Positions 18,333 through 27,630 of a stretch of 64,000 bases of DNA are shown one piece after another. The notes under the pieces were generated by a model that saw only the letters and a list, made by a program, of their open reading frames with translations, searched no databases and was not told where the DNA came from. This stretch comes from an uncultured Eubacteriales bacterium (GTDB lineage: Bacteria; Bacillota; Clostridia; Christensenellales; UMGS416): contig UQLW01000006.1 in the NCBI GenBank assembly GCA_900542005.1, forward strand, positions 41,693-105,692, read 5' to 3'. The translations under genes were made by a program, and so were the position numbers. The first letter of the stretch is position 1; each line of letters starts with the position of its first letter.

Positions 18333-20443
18333 CCGTGCTCCGTCCGCTTGAGGATATCCAGCTGAACCGCCCGGTCCAGCGTGGTGAAATAGGCGCTGAA
18401 GCCGGATACCCGCACCACCAAGCTCCCATACCGCTCCGGATGCTCCATCGCCTCCATCAGCAGCTCCCGGGATACGGCGTTGATCTGCAGCTCCTGCCCG
18501 CCCCGGCCAAAATACACCCGGACAAGGGCCGCCAGCCGCGCCCGCTTCTCCGCACTCTCAAACATGGCCGGGCTGAACTTCTGATTCACCACGCTCCCGC
18601 AGCAAACGCGGGTATAATCGGGCTTGGAAAGGGAAAGCGCGACAGCCGTGGGGCCCTGGCTATCCTGCCCGTGCATGGGGGAAGCCGCATCGCTGAGCGG
18701 CTCGCCGGCCAGCCGGCCGTCGGGCGTGGCCCCCACCTCCCGTCCGGAGGAGATATTCTGCACGTTGCTGGCCATAGCGGTATAAATCGCGCCGCCGTCG
18801 TGGGTGTGGTAGCCGGCAAAGAGCTGCTCCATGGTGTTGACATACCATACGGCGTATTGATCGGCCGCGTCCAGGTTGTTGCCGTATTTGGGCGCAGCCA
18901 AGAGCCGCTGCCGCAGCGCTTCATGGCTCTGGAAATTCTCGCGCAGCGCCTGGGCCACCTGGCTCAGCGTCGCTTCCCTGCGGCGGTATACGGTCTCCTC
19001 TAGCGCCGCCAAAGAGTCGGCCACTGTGGCGATACCCTCGCACCCCGCTCCATGAACCGAGGGGTATTGCGCGCCGCCGTTGTGGATATCCATGCCCCGC
19101 TCGATGCAGTCCCGGCAGAAGCAGGACAGATAGGCGTCCATATAGTGAATGGGATTCAGCCGTGTATTCTCGTTGGTGAAACGGGCCATATATTCGGCCG
19201 CCCCGTATTCCAGCTGGGCTTGGTAGGCGGCCAGCAGCTTTTCCATGCTGTCCAGCGCTTCCAGGTCCCCGGTGTCCACACCGATGGGCGCGCCATCCAG
19301 CAGGGACCGTCCCCGGTTCCACACTGCCTCCAGATACAGCGGGGCGTTAAAGCGCCCATCGGACCAGGGGGGCTGGCGGCCCTGCAGGAAATTCTCAATG
19401 CAGCCCACCATGCAGTAATCCCGGCAATCCTCTATACGGTAGCCATGGCGGGCCAGGGCCGGAATATTGACCTCGTCGTTCATCAGCGCCGGATAGCCCA
19501 GTCCGGTGCCGATCACCCGCAGGCAGGCATCCAGAAAGCGCTCCGGCGTATGGCTATGGATCCGGGCCGACAGGTTGGGCCCGGGGATGTTGCAGCGGCC
19601 CACCGCCTCCAGAACCGCATAGCTCAGCTCGTTGGTAGCATCTGCGCCCTGGCGGGTCACGCCGCCGATACAGATGTTGACCACATCATCCCCGCCCCGC
19701 CAGCGGGCCTCGCCGATTTTGAGGAAGGTACAGGCCAGCAGCTCTACCGCCTGCGCATAGCTGAGCCGCCCGGCGGCCACATCCTGCCGGTACAGCGGAT
19801 ACAGGATCTGGTCCAGCCGCCCCAGGGCCATGGCGTACCGCCCCTCATGGACAAAGCTCAGATGGGCCAGCCACACCAGCTGCAGCCCCTGGCGAAAGGT
19901 GACCGGCCTGTAGGCGGCCAGGTGCTCAAGATCTGCGCCCATCTCAGCGAACCGCCCGCCCTTCGCCTTGGCCGCCCGGGCATAGCCCAGGATCATGGAC
20001 TGGAAGGCCCCAAAGGCCCTACGGGCCGCCTGCAGAAACAGCGTCTTGGCCGGGTCGTCCTTATACCGGGCCAGGCTCGCGTCGATCCGGGCCAGCCGCG
20101 CGCCCACGCCTTCCTGAACCAGGCGGTCATAATCCGGGGCAAAGTGGTCGTAATTGGTGATAAAGCTGCGCGAACCATAGCTCTCTACCAGCTGCCGCGC
20201 CCGTTCATCTTCCGCCGCCTGGATAGCCTGCCGGTACAGGCCCCGCGTGGATCCGGCGATCAGATCTGCCTCATAGATCCAGGGCTCCGCACCTGTCAGC
20301 AACCTTTCCAGGGCATAGGCCCGGGCCAGGGGCGCGCGCTCCCCCAGGTGCTGGCGGTAGCCGCCCGCCAGCAGCGCATCGCGGCAGCAGCGCGCCTCCG
20401 GAGGCCTGGCGATTTCGCCCCGTAAATGCTCCAGAAAATCCAT
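18329..20443 (-). CDS. Glycyl radical enzyme, pyruvate formate-lyase superfamily, substrate unknown
   Basis: This 704-residue oxygen-sensitive enzyme has the active-site motif GCIEN (Cys348, Glu350) in place of the Cys-Cys pair of pyruvate formate-lyase. The Cys-x-Glu arrangement is that of the dehydratase and C-N/C-S lyase members (glycerol and propanediol dehydratases, choline and isethionate lyases, hydroxyproline dehydratase). The C-terminal radical loop RVSGFSAYF places the glycyl radical at Gly681. The protein is shorter than the usual 780-850 residues, so it may be a distinct subfamily. GGGGAGGG lies before the ATG. It is the first gene of a three-gene operon with the activase and the dehydrogenase-acetyltransferase fusion, divergent from an AraC regulator that probably controls it. 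Confidence 0.9.
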   Translation of the reverse strand: MDFLEHLRGEIARPPEARCCRDALLAGGYRQHLGERAPLARAYALERLLTGAEPWIYEADLIAGSTRGLYRQAIQAAEDERARQLVESYGSRSFITNYDHFAPDYDRLVQEGVGARLARIDASLARYKDDPAKTLFLQAARRAFGAFQSMILGYARAAKAKGGRFAEMGADLEHLAAYRPVTFRQGLQLVWLAHLSFVHEGRYAMALGRLDQILYPLYRQDVAAGRLSYAQAVELLACTFLKIGEARWRGGDDVVNICIGGVTRQGADATNELSYAVLEAVGRCNIPGPNLSARIHSHTPERFLDACLRVIGTGLGYPALMNDEVNIPALARHGYRIEDCRDYCMVGCIENFLQGRQPPWSDGRFNAPLYLEAVWNRGRSLLDGAPIGVDTGDLEALDSMEKLLAAYQAQLEYGAAEYMARFTNENTRLNPIHYMDAYLSCFCRDCIERGMDIHNGGAQYPSVHGAGCEGIATVADSLAALEETVYRRREATLSQVAQALRENFQSHEALRQRLLAAPKYGNNLDAADQYAVWYVNTMEQLFAGYHTHDGGAIYTAMASNVQNISSGREVGATPDGRLAGEPLSDAASPMHGQDSQGPTAVALSLSKPDYTRVCCGSVVNQKFSPAMFESAEKRARLAALVRVYFGRGGQELQINAVSRELLMEAMEHPERYGSLVVRVSGFSAYFTTLDRAVQLDILKRTEHG

Positions 20444-20526
20444 CGTGTCCCTCCCCGGCGCCCTTCGTGATCCAGGGGGCGCCCGTCTTTAGCTCCAGTA
20501 TAGCGCCTCCTGCCGCTTTGGGTAGG

Positions 20527-20570
20527 GATTATCACGAAATGATATGGATTATTCTGCGATAATCGATTAT
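20527..20570. promoter_or_regulatory. GATTAT direct repeats, candidate AraC-type operator
   Basis: GATTAT occurs at 20527, 20547 and 20565, about two helical turns apart. The middle copy also forms an inverted repeat with ATAATC at 20559-20564. They lie between the divergent glycyl radical operon and the AraC gene. TATACT at about 20568 could be the -10 box of the AraC gene. Repeated half-sites at ~20-base spacing fit an AraC-family dimer site, but binding is inferred. Confidence 0.4.
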
Positions 20571-20611
20571 ACTTAGAGCATCGATATGAATGAGGAGCGC
20601 CTAGCCATCCC

Positions 20612-21445
20612 ATGTCCGATTACTATTTTACCTTATCCTCCTATCCCACCATCTGGTTCGCCCACCGTTATCAGACGGATCATTACGACTATAGCTTTAC
20701 CTCGCAGCGCAATGCGCTGGAGGTTACCTACATCATTGAGGGCGCGGTACACTGGCAGCAGCAGGGCCGCCCCGCCGCTGTGCTGGAGCCGGAAACAATC
20801 CTAATCAGCCCCCGGGAAATCCCCTTTTCAGTCAGCTGTCCCCAGGGCCGCCATATTCATGAAACGGTGGGCATGTTCCTGCCGCTATCGTTGGAGAGCC
20901 GCGAAAGGCCCGACGCGCTGCGCATCCCTCCCTATCTGCCGCCCAGTCCCGACAATGCGCCGGTCATCCGCCTGATCCGGCGGATCATCCAGGCGCACGC
21001 CCTGCGCGGCAGCTATTGGTCGCTGGAATGCGGCGGCCTGGCGCTGGAGCTGATGGCCGCGCTGGCCCGGGCCAGCGGCGAATCCCGGGAGCAGGAGAGC
21101 CTTTCCCCCGGCTATGAGCGCTATGCCCGCCAGGCGCTCCACTACATCGCCCAGCACCTGGACGAGCGGATCACCGTGGCCGATCTGGCCGGCCAACTGA
21201 AGATCAGCCCCGGGCACCTCAGCCACGTATTCAAGCAGGCCACCGGCCAGACGCTCATCACCGCCATTAACCGGATGAAGCTGAACCGCATGCAGGAGCT
21301 CATGATTACCCGCTCCCTGCCGCTGCGGCAGGCCGCCGCCAGCGTGGGCTGGGATGACGAGAGCTATGCCAGCCGCCTCTTTAAGCAGCATTACGGGCTT
21401 AGTCCCACCCAATATCTGCATACCTATACGCTCGATATGCCCTAA
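20612..21445 (+). CDS. AraC family transcriptional regulator
   Basis: This 277-residue regulator has an N-terminal cupin-like effector domain (about 1-150; EVTYIIEGAVHWQQQG, ILISPREIPF) and a C-terminal double helix-turn-helix (about 175-275: ITVADLAGQLKISPGHLSHVFKQATG, then LPLRQAAASVGWDDESYASRLFKQHYGLSP). It is divergent from the glycyl radical operon and 22 bases upstream of the glycosidase-like gene, so it may sense a sugar-related ligand and control both directions. Confidence 0.9.
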   Translation: MSDYYFTLSSYPTIWFAHRYQTDHYDYSFTSQRNALEVTYIIEGAVHWQQQGRPAAVLEPETILISPREIPFSVSCPQGRHIHETVGMFLPLSLESRERPDALRIPPYLPPSPDNAPVIRLIRRIIQAHALRGSYWSLECGGLALELMAALARASGESREQESLSPGYERYARQALHYIAQHLDERITVADLAGQLKISPGHLSHVFKQATGQTLITAINRMKLNRMQELMITRSLPLRQAAASVGWDDESYASRLFKQHYGLSPTQYLHTYTLDMP

Positions 21446-21467
21446 ACGACCAAAGGAGGATACCGCC

Positions 21468-23447
21468 ATGCGCAAATTGCCAACCCGTCAGGTCCATCTG
21501 GATTTCCACACCTCGGAGGATATTCCCGGTGTGGGCAGCGCCTTTTCCAAGGAGAACTTCCAGGAGGCGCTGCGCCTCGGTAATCTGAATTCCATTACGG
21601 TCTTTGCCAAGGGGCACCATGGCTGGTGCTATTACCCCACGCAGGTGGGGACGCCCCACCCCACCCTGGCCCAAGGCTTTGACCTGACCGGCGCCATGAT
21701 CGACGCGGCCCACGAAATCGGCGTAGACTGCCCGGTCTATATCACCGCCGGCTGGTCCGCCCAGGACGCGCGCCGTCACCCCGAATGGGCCATGCGCACC
21801 AGGGATGGCCGCGTGAGCGTAACGAACGTCGACCCGGACGCCGCGCCCGGCGATCCGCGGCCCATCTGTTCCTGGACGGATCTGTGCCTCAACGGGGACG
21901 GCCCCTACGCTCAGCACATCTATGCGCTGACCCGGGAGGTTTGCGACCGGTATCCCCAGCTCGACGGGCTTTTTTACGACATTGTCTACATCAAGGGCGT
22001 CTGCTATTGCCCCGCCTGCCTGGAGGGGATGCACTGGGCGGGCCTTGACCCGGAAAAAGAGGAGGACGCCCGCGCCTACTATGTCCAGAGCCACATCCTG
22101 TTTGCCGACCGCTGCCAGGCCATCCTCCGGGAAAAGCATCCGGACGCCACCATCTTTTTCAATTCCGGAGGCGCCGATATCTACCGTCCCGAATATCATC
22201 CCTCCCAAACCCATTACGAGATGGAGGACCTGCCCACCGCCTGGGGCGGCTACAACAAGATGGTACCCCGTGCCAGCGTCATGCGGCGCTATGGCAAGGA
22301 CTACCTGGGGATGACCGGCAAATTCCACACCACCTGGGGCGAATTCGGCGGCTATAAGAATCCGGAGGCGCTGCGCTTCGAGGTGGCCATGATGGCCATG
22401 TATGGGGCCCGCTGCTCGGTGGGCGACCAGATGCCCCCCAGCGGCCGGATGGATCTTTCCACCTACCGGCTGATCGGGCATGCCTACCGGTATCTTGAGC
22501 GCATAGAGCCCTGGTGCTACGGCGAAGAAAGCACGACGCGCCTGGGCGTCTATCTCAGCAGGGATACCGCCTCGGACCAGGGCTTGCACAGCATGCTGCT
22601 GGAAAAGCAGCTGGACTTCACCGTTGTGCTGCCCGGCGACGATCTTTCCGCCTTTGACGCCGTGATCCTGCCCGACTGCGTCCAGCTTTCCGCCGGGGAG
22701 GCCGCCCGGCTCCAGGCCTTCGCCCGCCAGGGCGGCGGCGTGCTGCTGACCGGCGAAAGCGCCGTGAAGGACGGAGCCTTCCAGCTGGATACCGGCCTTG
22801 TCTACCAGGGGCGCAGCCAATGCGACGTGGACTATCTGAAGGCCGGGCCTCAGCTCACCGGCTGCGATTGGCTGGACTCGCCCTTCCTCTGCTACCAGAG
22901 CGCGGTACGCACCCAGGTCCAGGACGCGGAGGTGCTGGGCCAGGTATATGAGCCGTGGTTCAACCGCACCTACGGCCGCTACTGCTCCCACCAGTTCACG
23001 CCCTACCGGGACGAACCCGCCGCTTATCCCGGCATCGCCCGCAAGGGGTATATCGTGTACCTGGCCCATAATCTTTGCCGCATGTACAAGACCGACGGCG
23101 CACAGCTTTTCCGCGATATCCTCTGCGGCGCGCTGCGCCTTATCTACCGTCCCGTGATGGAGGTATCCATGCCCAGCGCCGGCCGCGCCCGGCTCACCCG
23201 CCAGGGCGGCCGTTATGTCCTGCACCTGATGTACGGTTCGCCGATCCAGCGAGGCCGCACCTCGGTCATCGAGGATCTGCCGGCGCTCCGGGATATCCCC
23301 GTAACGCTGCAGATAAGCGAGCCCCTGGCCGGAGCCATCCTTCAGCCCCAGGGCCAGCCGGTTGCCTTTACGCAGGCAGAGGGCCTGGTAACGCTGACCG
23401 TACCCCAGGTAGCCTGTCATCAGATGGTGGAACTGACGCTGCGATAG
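21468..23447 (+). CDS. Glycoside hydrolase-like protein (TIM barrel plus beta-galactosidase trimerisation-like domain)
   Basis: This protein of about 659 residues has its start at the ATG at 21468 (MRKLPTRQVHLDFHTSE), preceded by AAAGGAGGAT. The N-terminal ~340 residues look like a (beta/alpha)8 barrel (FAKGHHGWCYYPT, YPQLDGLFYDIVY, FFNSGGADIY) with a CYCPAC pair near residue 185. The middle part (about 355-480) resembles the class I glutaminase-like trimerisation domain of family 42 beta-galactosidases (VVLPGDDLSAFDAVILPDC ... ARQGGGVLLTGES), and a small beta-domain ends the protein. There is no signal peptide, so it is cytoplasmic. It is probably a glycosidase or glycoside-binding enzyme; family and substrate are uncertain. 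It is co-oriented with the AraC gene. Confidence 0.72.
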   Translation: MRKLPTRQVHLDFHTSEDIPGVGSAFSKENFQEALRLGNLNSITVFAKGHHGWCYYPTQVGTPHPTLAQGFDLTGAMIDAAHEIGVDCPVYITAGWSAQDARRHPEWAMRTRDGRVSVTNVDPDAAPGDPRPICSWTDLCLNGDGPYAQHIYALTREVCDRYPQLDGLFYDIVYIKGVCYCPACLEGMHWAGLDPEKEEDARAYYVQSHILFADRCQAILREKHPDATIFFNSGGADIYRPEYHPSQTHYEMEDLPTAWGGYNKMVPRASVMRRYGKDYLGMTGKFHTTWGEFGGYKNPEALRFEVAMMAMYGARCSVGDQMPPSGRMDLSTYRLIGHAYRYLERIEPWCYGEESTTRLGVYLSRDTASDQGLHSMLLEKQLDFTVVLPGDDLSAFDAVILPDCVQLSAGEAARLQAFARQGGGVLLTGESAVKDGAFQLDTGLVYQGRSQCDVDYLKAGPQLTGCDWLDSPFLCYQSAVRTQVQDAEVLGQVYEPWFNRTYGRYCSHQFTPYRDEPAAYPGIARKGYIVYLAHNLCRMYKTDGAQLFRDILCGALRLIYRPVMEVSMPSAGRARLTRQGGRYVLHLMYGSPIQRGRTSVIEDLPALRDIPVTLQISEPLAGAILQPQGQPVAFTQAEGLVTLTVPQVACHQMVELTLR

Positions 23448-23466
23448 GCATAAAGAATCATTCAGT

Positions 23467-23494
23467 AAATCCCCGGCGTAATCGCCGGGGATTT
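23467..23494 (+). terminator. Hairpin terminator after the glycosidase-like gene
   Basis: A perfect 12-bp stem (AAATCCCCGGCG/CGCCGGGGATTT, loop TAAT) lies 20 bases after the stop and before the convergent alpha/beta hydrolase gene. It can act in both directions. Confidence 0.8.
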
Positions 23495-23513
23495 ATGATA
23501 ACCGTCATGATTA

Positions 23514-24467
23514 TTACCAGGAGGCACCTGATCCTTCCATATTTTTTTGCAGCCGGCGGCAGAAGGCCAGCACGTCCTGATAGACCTCGTCCCGGTTCAG
23601 CTCATTGAGGATCTCGTGGCGGCCGCCGGGATACAGCTTCAGCGACACATCCCGGCAGCCCGCGGCCCGGATACCCTCATAGACCCTGCGAACGCCCCGT
23701 CCATAATCGCCCACGGGATCCATATCCCCGGCGATCAGCAGCATGGGCAGCTTCTTCGGCAGGCTGCCCGCCCAGTCCCGCCGGGATACCCGGCGCAGCA
23801 GCGTAAACAGATCCCGGAACCCGGAGGAGGTAAAGATAAAGGTGCAGAAGGGGTCGGCCGCGTAGCGGTCTACGATCCCGTTGTCCCGCGTCAGCCAGTC
23901 ATAGGGCGTGCGGCCCTCAAAGCGCCGGTTATAGCCGCCGAAGGCCAGGCTCTGCAGCAGCGCGCTGCGGTGATGGCCGCCCCGAAGGGCGATATCCACG
24001 CTGGCCAGGGCGATTCCCAGGGCCGCCGCCGGGTTGGGCCCCGCCGTCCCGCAAATGATCGCCCCGTCATACCCATCCCCATAGCGGCGCAAGGTTTCCC
24101 GGGCGATAAAGGATCCCATGCTGTGCCCCAGCAGCACCAGCGGCACGCCGGGATAGGCCTCCCGAAGCAGGCCTGTCATGGTATGCACATCCTCCACCAG
24201 GCACTGCCAGCCATCCCGCCCGGCAAAATAGCCCAGCTCCTCCGGGCTGCCTGCCGAGGCCCCGTGGCCGATATGGTCATGGCCCGCCGCCACCCAGCCG
24301 GCGCCGCACAGGGCGGAAAAAAGCGCATCGTAACGCCCGACATATTCGCACATGCCATGGGATAGCTGCAGCACGCCCCTGACCGGGCCCTCCTGCGGCG
24401 CGTCGATCCGGTAGGCGGCGCGGCTTTTCCCATTGGCGCTGGGGAACCTGCCTGTTATCTGTCGCAT
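23514..24467 (-). CDS. Alpha/beta hydrolase, monoacylglycerol lipase-like
   Basis: This 317-residue cytoplasmic serine hydrolase starts at the ATG at 24467 (MRQITGRFPS) with GGAGGACAGG upstream; an earlier in-frame start 28 codons away lacks a site. The nucleophile elbow is GHSMG (Ser116). The likely acid is in AGDMDPVGD and the His in GGRHEILNE. The LSHGMCEYVGRYD motif near residue 36 is typical of the lysophospholipase/monoacylglycerol lipase branch (Hydrolase_4). The natural ester is unknown. It is convergent with the glycosidase-like gene and separated from the upstream dehydrogenase gene by a hairpin. Confidence 0.87.
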   Translation of the reverse strand: MRQITGRFPSANGKSRAAYRIDAPQEGPVRGVLQLSHGMCEYVGRYDALFSALCGAGWVAAGHDHIGHGASAGSPEELGYFAGRDGWQCLVEDVHTMTGLLREAYPGVPLVLLGHSMGSFIARETLRRYGDGYDGAIICGTAGPNPAAALGIALASVDIALRGGHHRSALLQSLAFGGYNRRFEGRTPYDWLTRDNGIVDRYAADPFCTFIFTSSGFRDLFTLLRRVSRRDWAGSLPKKLPMLLIAGDMDPVGDYGRGVRRVYEGIRAAGCRDVSLKLYPGGRHEILNELNRDEVYQDVLAFCRRLQKNMEGSGASW

Positions 24468-24548
24468 GATCCTGTCCTCCTCCCGCTTTTTTCCAGTATA
24501 GCCCAGCCAGCCCATCCCTGCAAGCGCCGGCTCTCTCCGTAACCATAG

Positions 24549-24580
24549 CAAGGTCCCCCACTCTGGAATGGGGGACCTTG
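24549..24580. terminator. Hairpin between the iron alcohol dehydrogenase and hydrolase genes
   Basis: A perfect 12-bp stem (CAAGGTCCCCCA and complement, 8-base loop) begins 22 bases past the dehydrogenase stop. The T-rich run is on the + strand side, so on the coding (minus) strand it is a hairpin without a strong U tract. It probably marks the end of the DUF4838 array transcript. Confidence 0.55.
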
Positions 24581-24602
24581 CTGTTTTTCTTTTTATGGCC
24601 GC

Positions 24603-25784
24603 TTACCGGTTCGCCAAACGGTAAACCGCAAGGGCTCCCTCCTGATCCAGGGGGAAGAAGCTGCCCAGCCGGATGGCGCCGCCGCGGGTTGCCTGGTTGG
24701 CCATAGCCTCCAGCACCGCCTCCGGCTGCACGCCGATCCCCAGCTCGCTCAGGCAGGTGGGCATACCCAGGGATTTGAAATAGGCCACGGTGGCGGCGAT
24801 CCCCTCCAGGGCCACCTGATCGCAGTCCGCCCCTTCGATGCCCCACACCTTGCGGGCGTAGCGCACAAAGCGCTCGGGATGGGCCTTCCAGCTATATTGG
24901 GCCCAGGAGCCCCACACCGCGGCAAGGCTTGCGCCATGGGCCACGTCGAACCGGGCGCTGAGCTCATGCCCCAGCTTGTGGGGCACAAAGTCCTTGACCG
25001 CGCCCAGTCCGGTCAGATCGTTGTGGGAGAGGCTTCCGCACCACATCAGCTCGCTCATGGCCCCGTAGTCATGGCTGTCGGCCATGGCCTTGCGTCCGTT
25101 GCGGATGACCGTAGCCAGCAGCGCCTCCGCCAGCGCGTCGGTGGTTTCGTTGCCCTGGGTGGGGGTAAAGTACCGGTCCAGCGTGTGCATCATGATATCC
25201 ACCACGCCGCAGGCGATCTGGTAGGGCGGCAGCGTATAGGTCAGCTCCGGGTTCATCGCCGCAAACCGGGGACGGTTAAAGGGCGTGCTTAAGCCCCGCT
25301 TCACGCCGGTCTGCTCATTGGTCAGCACAGCGGAATCGCTGGTTTCGCTTCCCGCCGCGGAGATGGTCAGCACCACGCCCACCGGCAGGCTCTTTTCCAG
25401 GGGCTTTTCCCCCTCCCAGTAGGCCCAAATATCGGTGCCCGGGTTTGCCGCGCCATGGGCGATGGCCTTGGCCGTATCGATGACGCTGCCGCCGCCCACC
25501 GCCAGGATGAAATCCGCGCCGAAATCCAGCGCCTCCTGTACGCCCTGACGCGCCAGGCCCAGCCGGGGATTGGGCTGCACCCCGCCCAGCGTCCTCACCG
25601 GCAGCCCCGCGTCCGCCAGGGATGCCTCCATACGGGCCAGCAGCCCGCTTTTAACCACGCTGCCGCCGCCATAGACCAGCAGCACCCGGCTGCCGCCAAA
25701 GGCGCGCACCTGCTGGGCCGCCTGCTCCTCCGCCCCCTTGCCGAAGATCACCTTGGTGGGGCTGTAATAGGTAAAGCTTTGCAT
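24603..25784 (-). CDS. Iron-containing alcohol dehydrogenase (butanol dehydrogenase-like)
   Basis: This 393-residue NAD(P)-dependent enzyme of family III alcohol dehydrogenases interconverts aldehydes or ketones and alcohols. The start is the second of two adjacent ATGs (MQSFTYYSPTKVIFG) because GGAG is six bases upstream of it; the other is 25787. The nucleotide-binding motif is GGGSVIDTAKAIA. Metal ligands are in the C-terminal half, including CGVVDIMMHTLDRYF, HKLGHELSARFDVAHG and nearby histidines. It is the last gene of the DUF4838 array transcript, 45 bases after the final paralog, and may reduce an aldehyde product of that pathway (inference). Confidence 0.9.
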   Translation of the reverse strand: MQSFTYYSPTKVIFGKGAEEQAAQQVRAFGGSRVLLVYGGGSVVKSGLLARMEASLADAGLPVRTLGGVQPNPRLGLARQGVQEALDFGADFILAVGGGSVIDTAKAIAHGAANPGTDIWAYWEGEKPLEKSLPVGVVLTISAAGSETSDSAVLTNEQTGVKRGLSTPFNRPRFAAMNPELTYTLPPYQIACGVVDIMMHTLDRYFTPTQGNETTDALAEALLATVIRNGRKAMADSHDYGAMSELMWCGSLSHNDLTGLGAVKDFVPHKLGHELSARFDVAHGASLAAVWGSWAQYSWKAHPERFVRYARKVWGIEGADCDQVALEGIAATVAYFKSLGMPTCLSELGIGVQPEAVLEAMANQATRGGAIRLGSFFPLDQEGALAVYRLANR

Positions 25785-25829
25785 CATAGACTCCTTTCTT
25801 CCCCCTGGGGGATCCATATGCCCGGCTGC

Positions 25830-27551
25830 CTACCAGCCCCGGGCGTCCATGGTCCCGGCGCGCAGCTCGCCGTAATCCTGCTCCTTGCGGTTGTGCTCGC
25901 GGATATGGGTGATGCCGAAGCGGTCCAGATCGGCGATAAAGCCGTCGATAACCGCATCCCGGTCCGGCGCGTCCAGCGCCATGCGGTGGATCTGCGTGTA
26001 GCGCACCTGCATCCGGGACTTTTGCACCCGCCAGAGGATCTGCTCATCGTCGGCCAGCGTTTCCGCCTCGTCCCACAGCGCGGCCGCCCGCTCCAGCAGT
26101 TCGTCGGGCAGATGCCCCTGGGTCGGGTTGTCATAGATGGTTACATGGATATGGTCCTGGGCCACCTTTTGCTGGATCATATCGATATAAGCGCGGATGG
26201 GGCCGGCGGCCCTGCCGTAATAGCCCGTCAGGAACTCGTCCATCTCCTTATCCACATCCGCCTCCAGGTCCCACATCAGCCGGCTGATCAGGTAGGCCCT
26301 GAGCTCGCCAAATTCGCCGGACACGCTCTGGCCGTTGCCCTGCTCAAAGAGCCCCGTCACGCCGTTATGGACAAAGAAGCGCATATTGGGCGCCAGGCTG
26401 GCAAAGTTGGGGAAGGGGCACAGATAATGGCGGAAATCGGTGGTGTAATCCCAGACAAAGATCCGGTCGCAGATCCGGCTCCAGGCCAGGAAGTCCTGCT
26501 GCAGACTGGAATCCTTATCCACCAGATCCACAAAGCGGTAGCACAGCGCGTCGCATTCCTCCAGGGGATGGGAGAAGCAGCATTCAATGGTGCAGATCCT
26601 GACGCATACGTTGGGCGCGGGCCGGGTAAGCTTCGGGGCGGTGCGGGTATACTGATAAGCCAGCGTATCGATCAATACGTCGGGATAATCCTGGGCAATG
26701 GCCTCCGCTACCGCATTGACAAACCGGATCAGCGTGCCGGCATGGCTGCCCTCCTCTGCGTCCACCCGGGCGCATTCCGGGCAGGCGCAGGGGTTATAGC
26801 AGTCGTTCTGGGAGATAGAGAAGATCTTGGCCTCCGGATGCGCCTGGATATTGCGGCGGAGCTTCCCGACGACGAGTTCCAGCACCTCGGGATTGGTCAG
26901 GCAAAGCTGGGTCTGCTCCCGGATCCGCTGGCCGTCCACCATGGAGAAATACTCCGGATGCGTGTCAAAGTATTCGTCCGGGTCCACATACTGCTTAAAG
27001 GTATGGACAAAGCCGAAATAGCGGATATTGCCGCCCTGGTTTTCTGTAAGCTGGTGGTTCTGGCCGTTAAAGCCGCGCTTTGAGGCGATATCGCCGCCGC
27101 GCATGCAGTGCCACAGCGTCTCCCGGTATTCCAGGGGAGATACCCGGGTAAGGGAAGGCGGCGCCAGCTCGATGGTCGCCCGGCAGGGGATATGCTCCAC
27201 CCCCTCGGCAAAGAACCGGCAGCCCAGGCATTCCTCCAGCAAGCCGTACACGCCGTAAAGCACGCCCCGGGAACCGTCGCCCTGGATGAAGAGGCGGTCC
27301 CCCGCGGAGGCAATGCGGTAGCCGTCGTTTTTCAGGCCGCTGGGGTTCGGCTCGCCGGGCCGGCCCGTGACGCCCAGGCAAATCTCCTTGTCCGCCGCCG
27401 GAGACCCGCTGCCGGCTATGGGCAGGATAGCTCCGGAGATGCGCGCCATATACCGGGCCAGCTCCTGCGCCGCATGGTTCAGGGTTGCGTCGGCCGTCTC
27501 CGGCAGGATGATGCGATAGGCAGACTGTCCTTCTGTAACAAGGTAAAGCAT
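25830..27551 (-). CDS. DUF4838-type glycosidase-like protein, last paralog of the array
   Basis: A 573-residue cytoplasmic protein and the promoter-distal copy, 45 bases ahead of the iron alcohol dehydrogenase. All family motifs are present: C255-A-C257-P-E-C260, IECCFSHPLEEC (324-333), WDYTTDF (Asp368) and FEQGN (Glu403). In the N-terminal domain the usual FILGENDRG reads FIQGDGSRG, a change shared with no other copy. AAAGG lies upstream of the ATG. It keeps every conserved acid, so it is expected to be active if the family is catalytic. The 79-base gap to the preceding gene is the widest in the array and holds a hairpin. Confidence 0.87.
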   Translation of the reverse strand: MLYLVTEGQSAYRIILPETADATLNHAAQELARYMARISGAILPIAGSGSPAADKEICLGVTGRPGEPNPSGLKNDGYRIASAGDRLFIQGDGSRGVLYGVYGLLEECLGCRFFAEGVEHIPCRATIELAPPSLTRVSPLEYRETLWHCMRGGDIASKRGFNGQNHQLTENQGGNIRYFGFVHTFKQYVDPDEYFDTHPEYFSMVDGQRIREQTQLCLTNPEVLELVVGKLRRNIQAHPEAKIFSISQNDCYNPCACPECARVDAEEGSHAGTLIRFVNAVAEAIAQDYPDVLIDTLAYQYTRTAPKLTRPAPNVCVRICTIECCFSHPLEECDALCYRFVDLVDKDSSLQQDFLAWSRICDRIFVWDYTTDFRHYLCPFPNFASLAPNMRFFVHNGVTGLFEQGNGQSVSGEFGELRAYLISRLMWDLEADVDKEMDEFLTGYYGRAAGPIRAYIDMIQQKVAQDHIHVTIYDNPTQGHLPDELLERAAALWDEAETLADDEQILWRVQKSRMQVRYTQIHRMALDAPDRDAVIDGFIADLDRFGITHIREHNRKEQDYGELRAGTMDARGW

Positions 27552-27578
27552 GATTTATTTCCTTTCTTTGGCGCCAAA

Positions 27579-27605
27579 GGGGCGGGCGGCCCTGCCGTCC
27601 GCCCC
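27579..27605 (-). other. Intergenic GC-rich hairpin in the DUF4838 array
   Basis: An 11-bp stem with one mismatch (GGGGCGGGCGG against CCGTCCGCCCC) sits in the gap between two paralogs. On the minus strand only three T residues follow, so it is more likely an mRNA-stability or attenuation element than a full terminator. Confidence 0.45.
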
Positions 27606-27630
27606 TGATGGGCCTATGGGAATGGATCGT

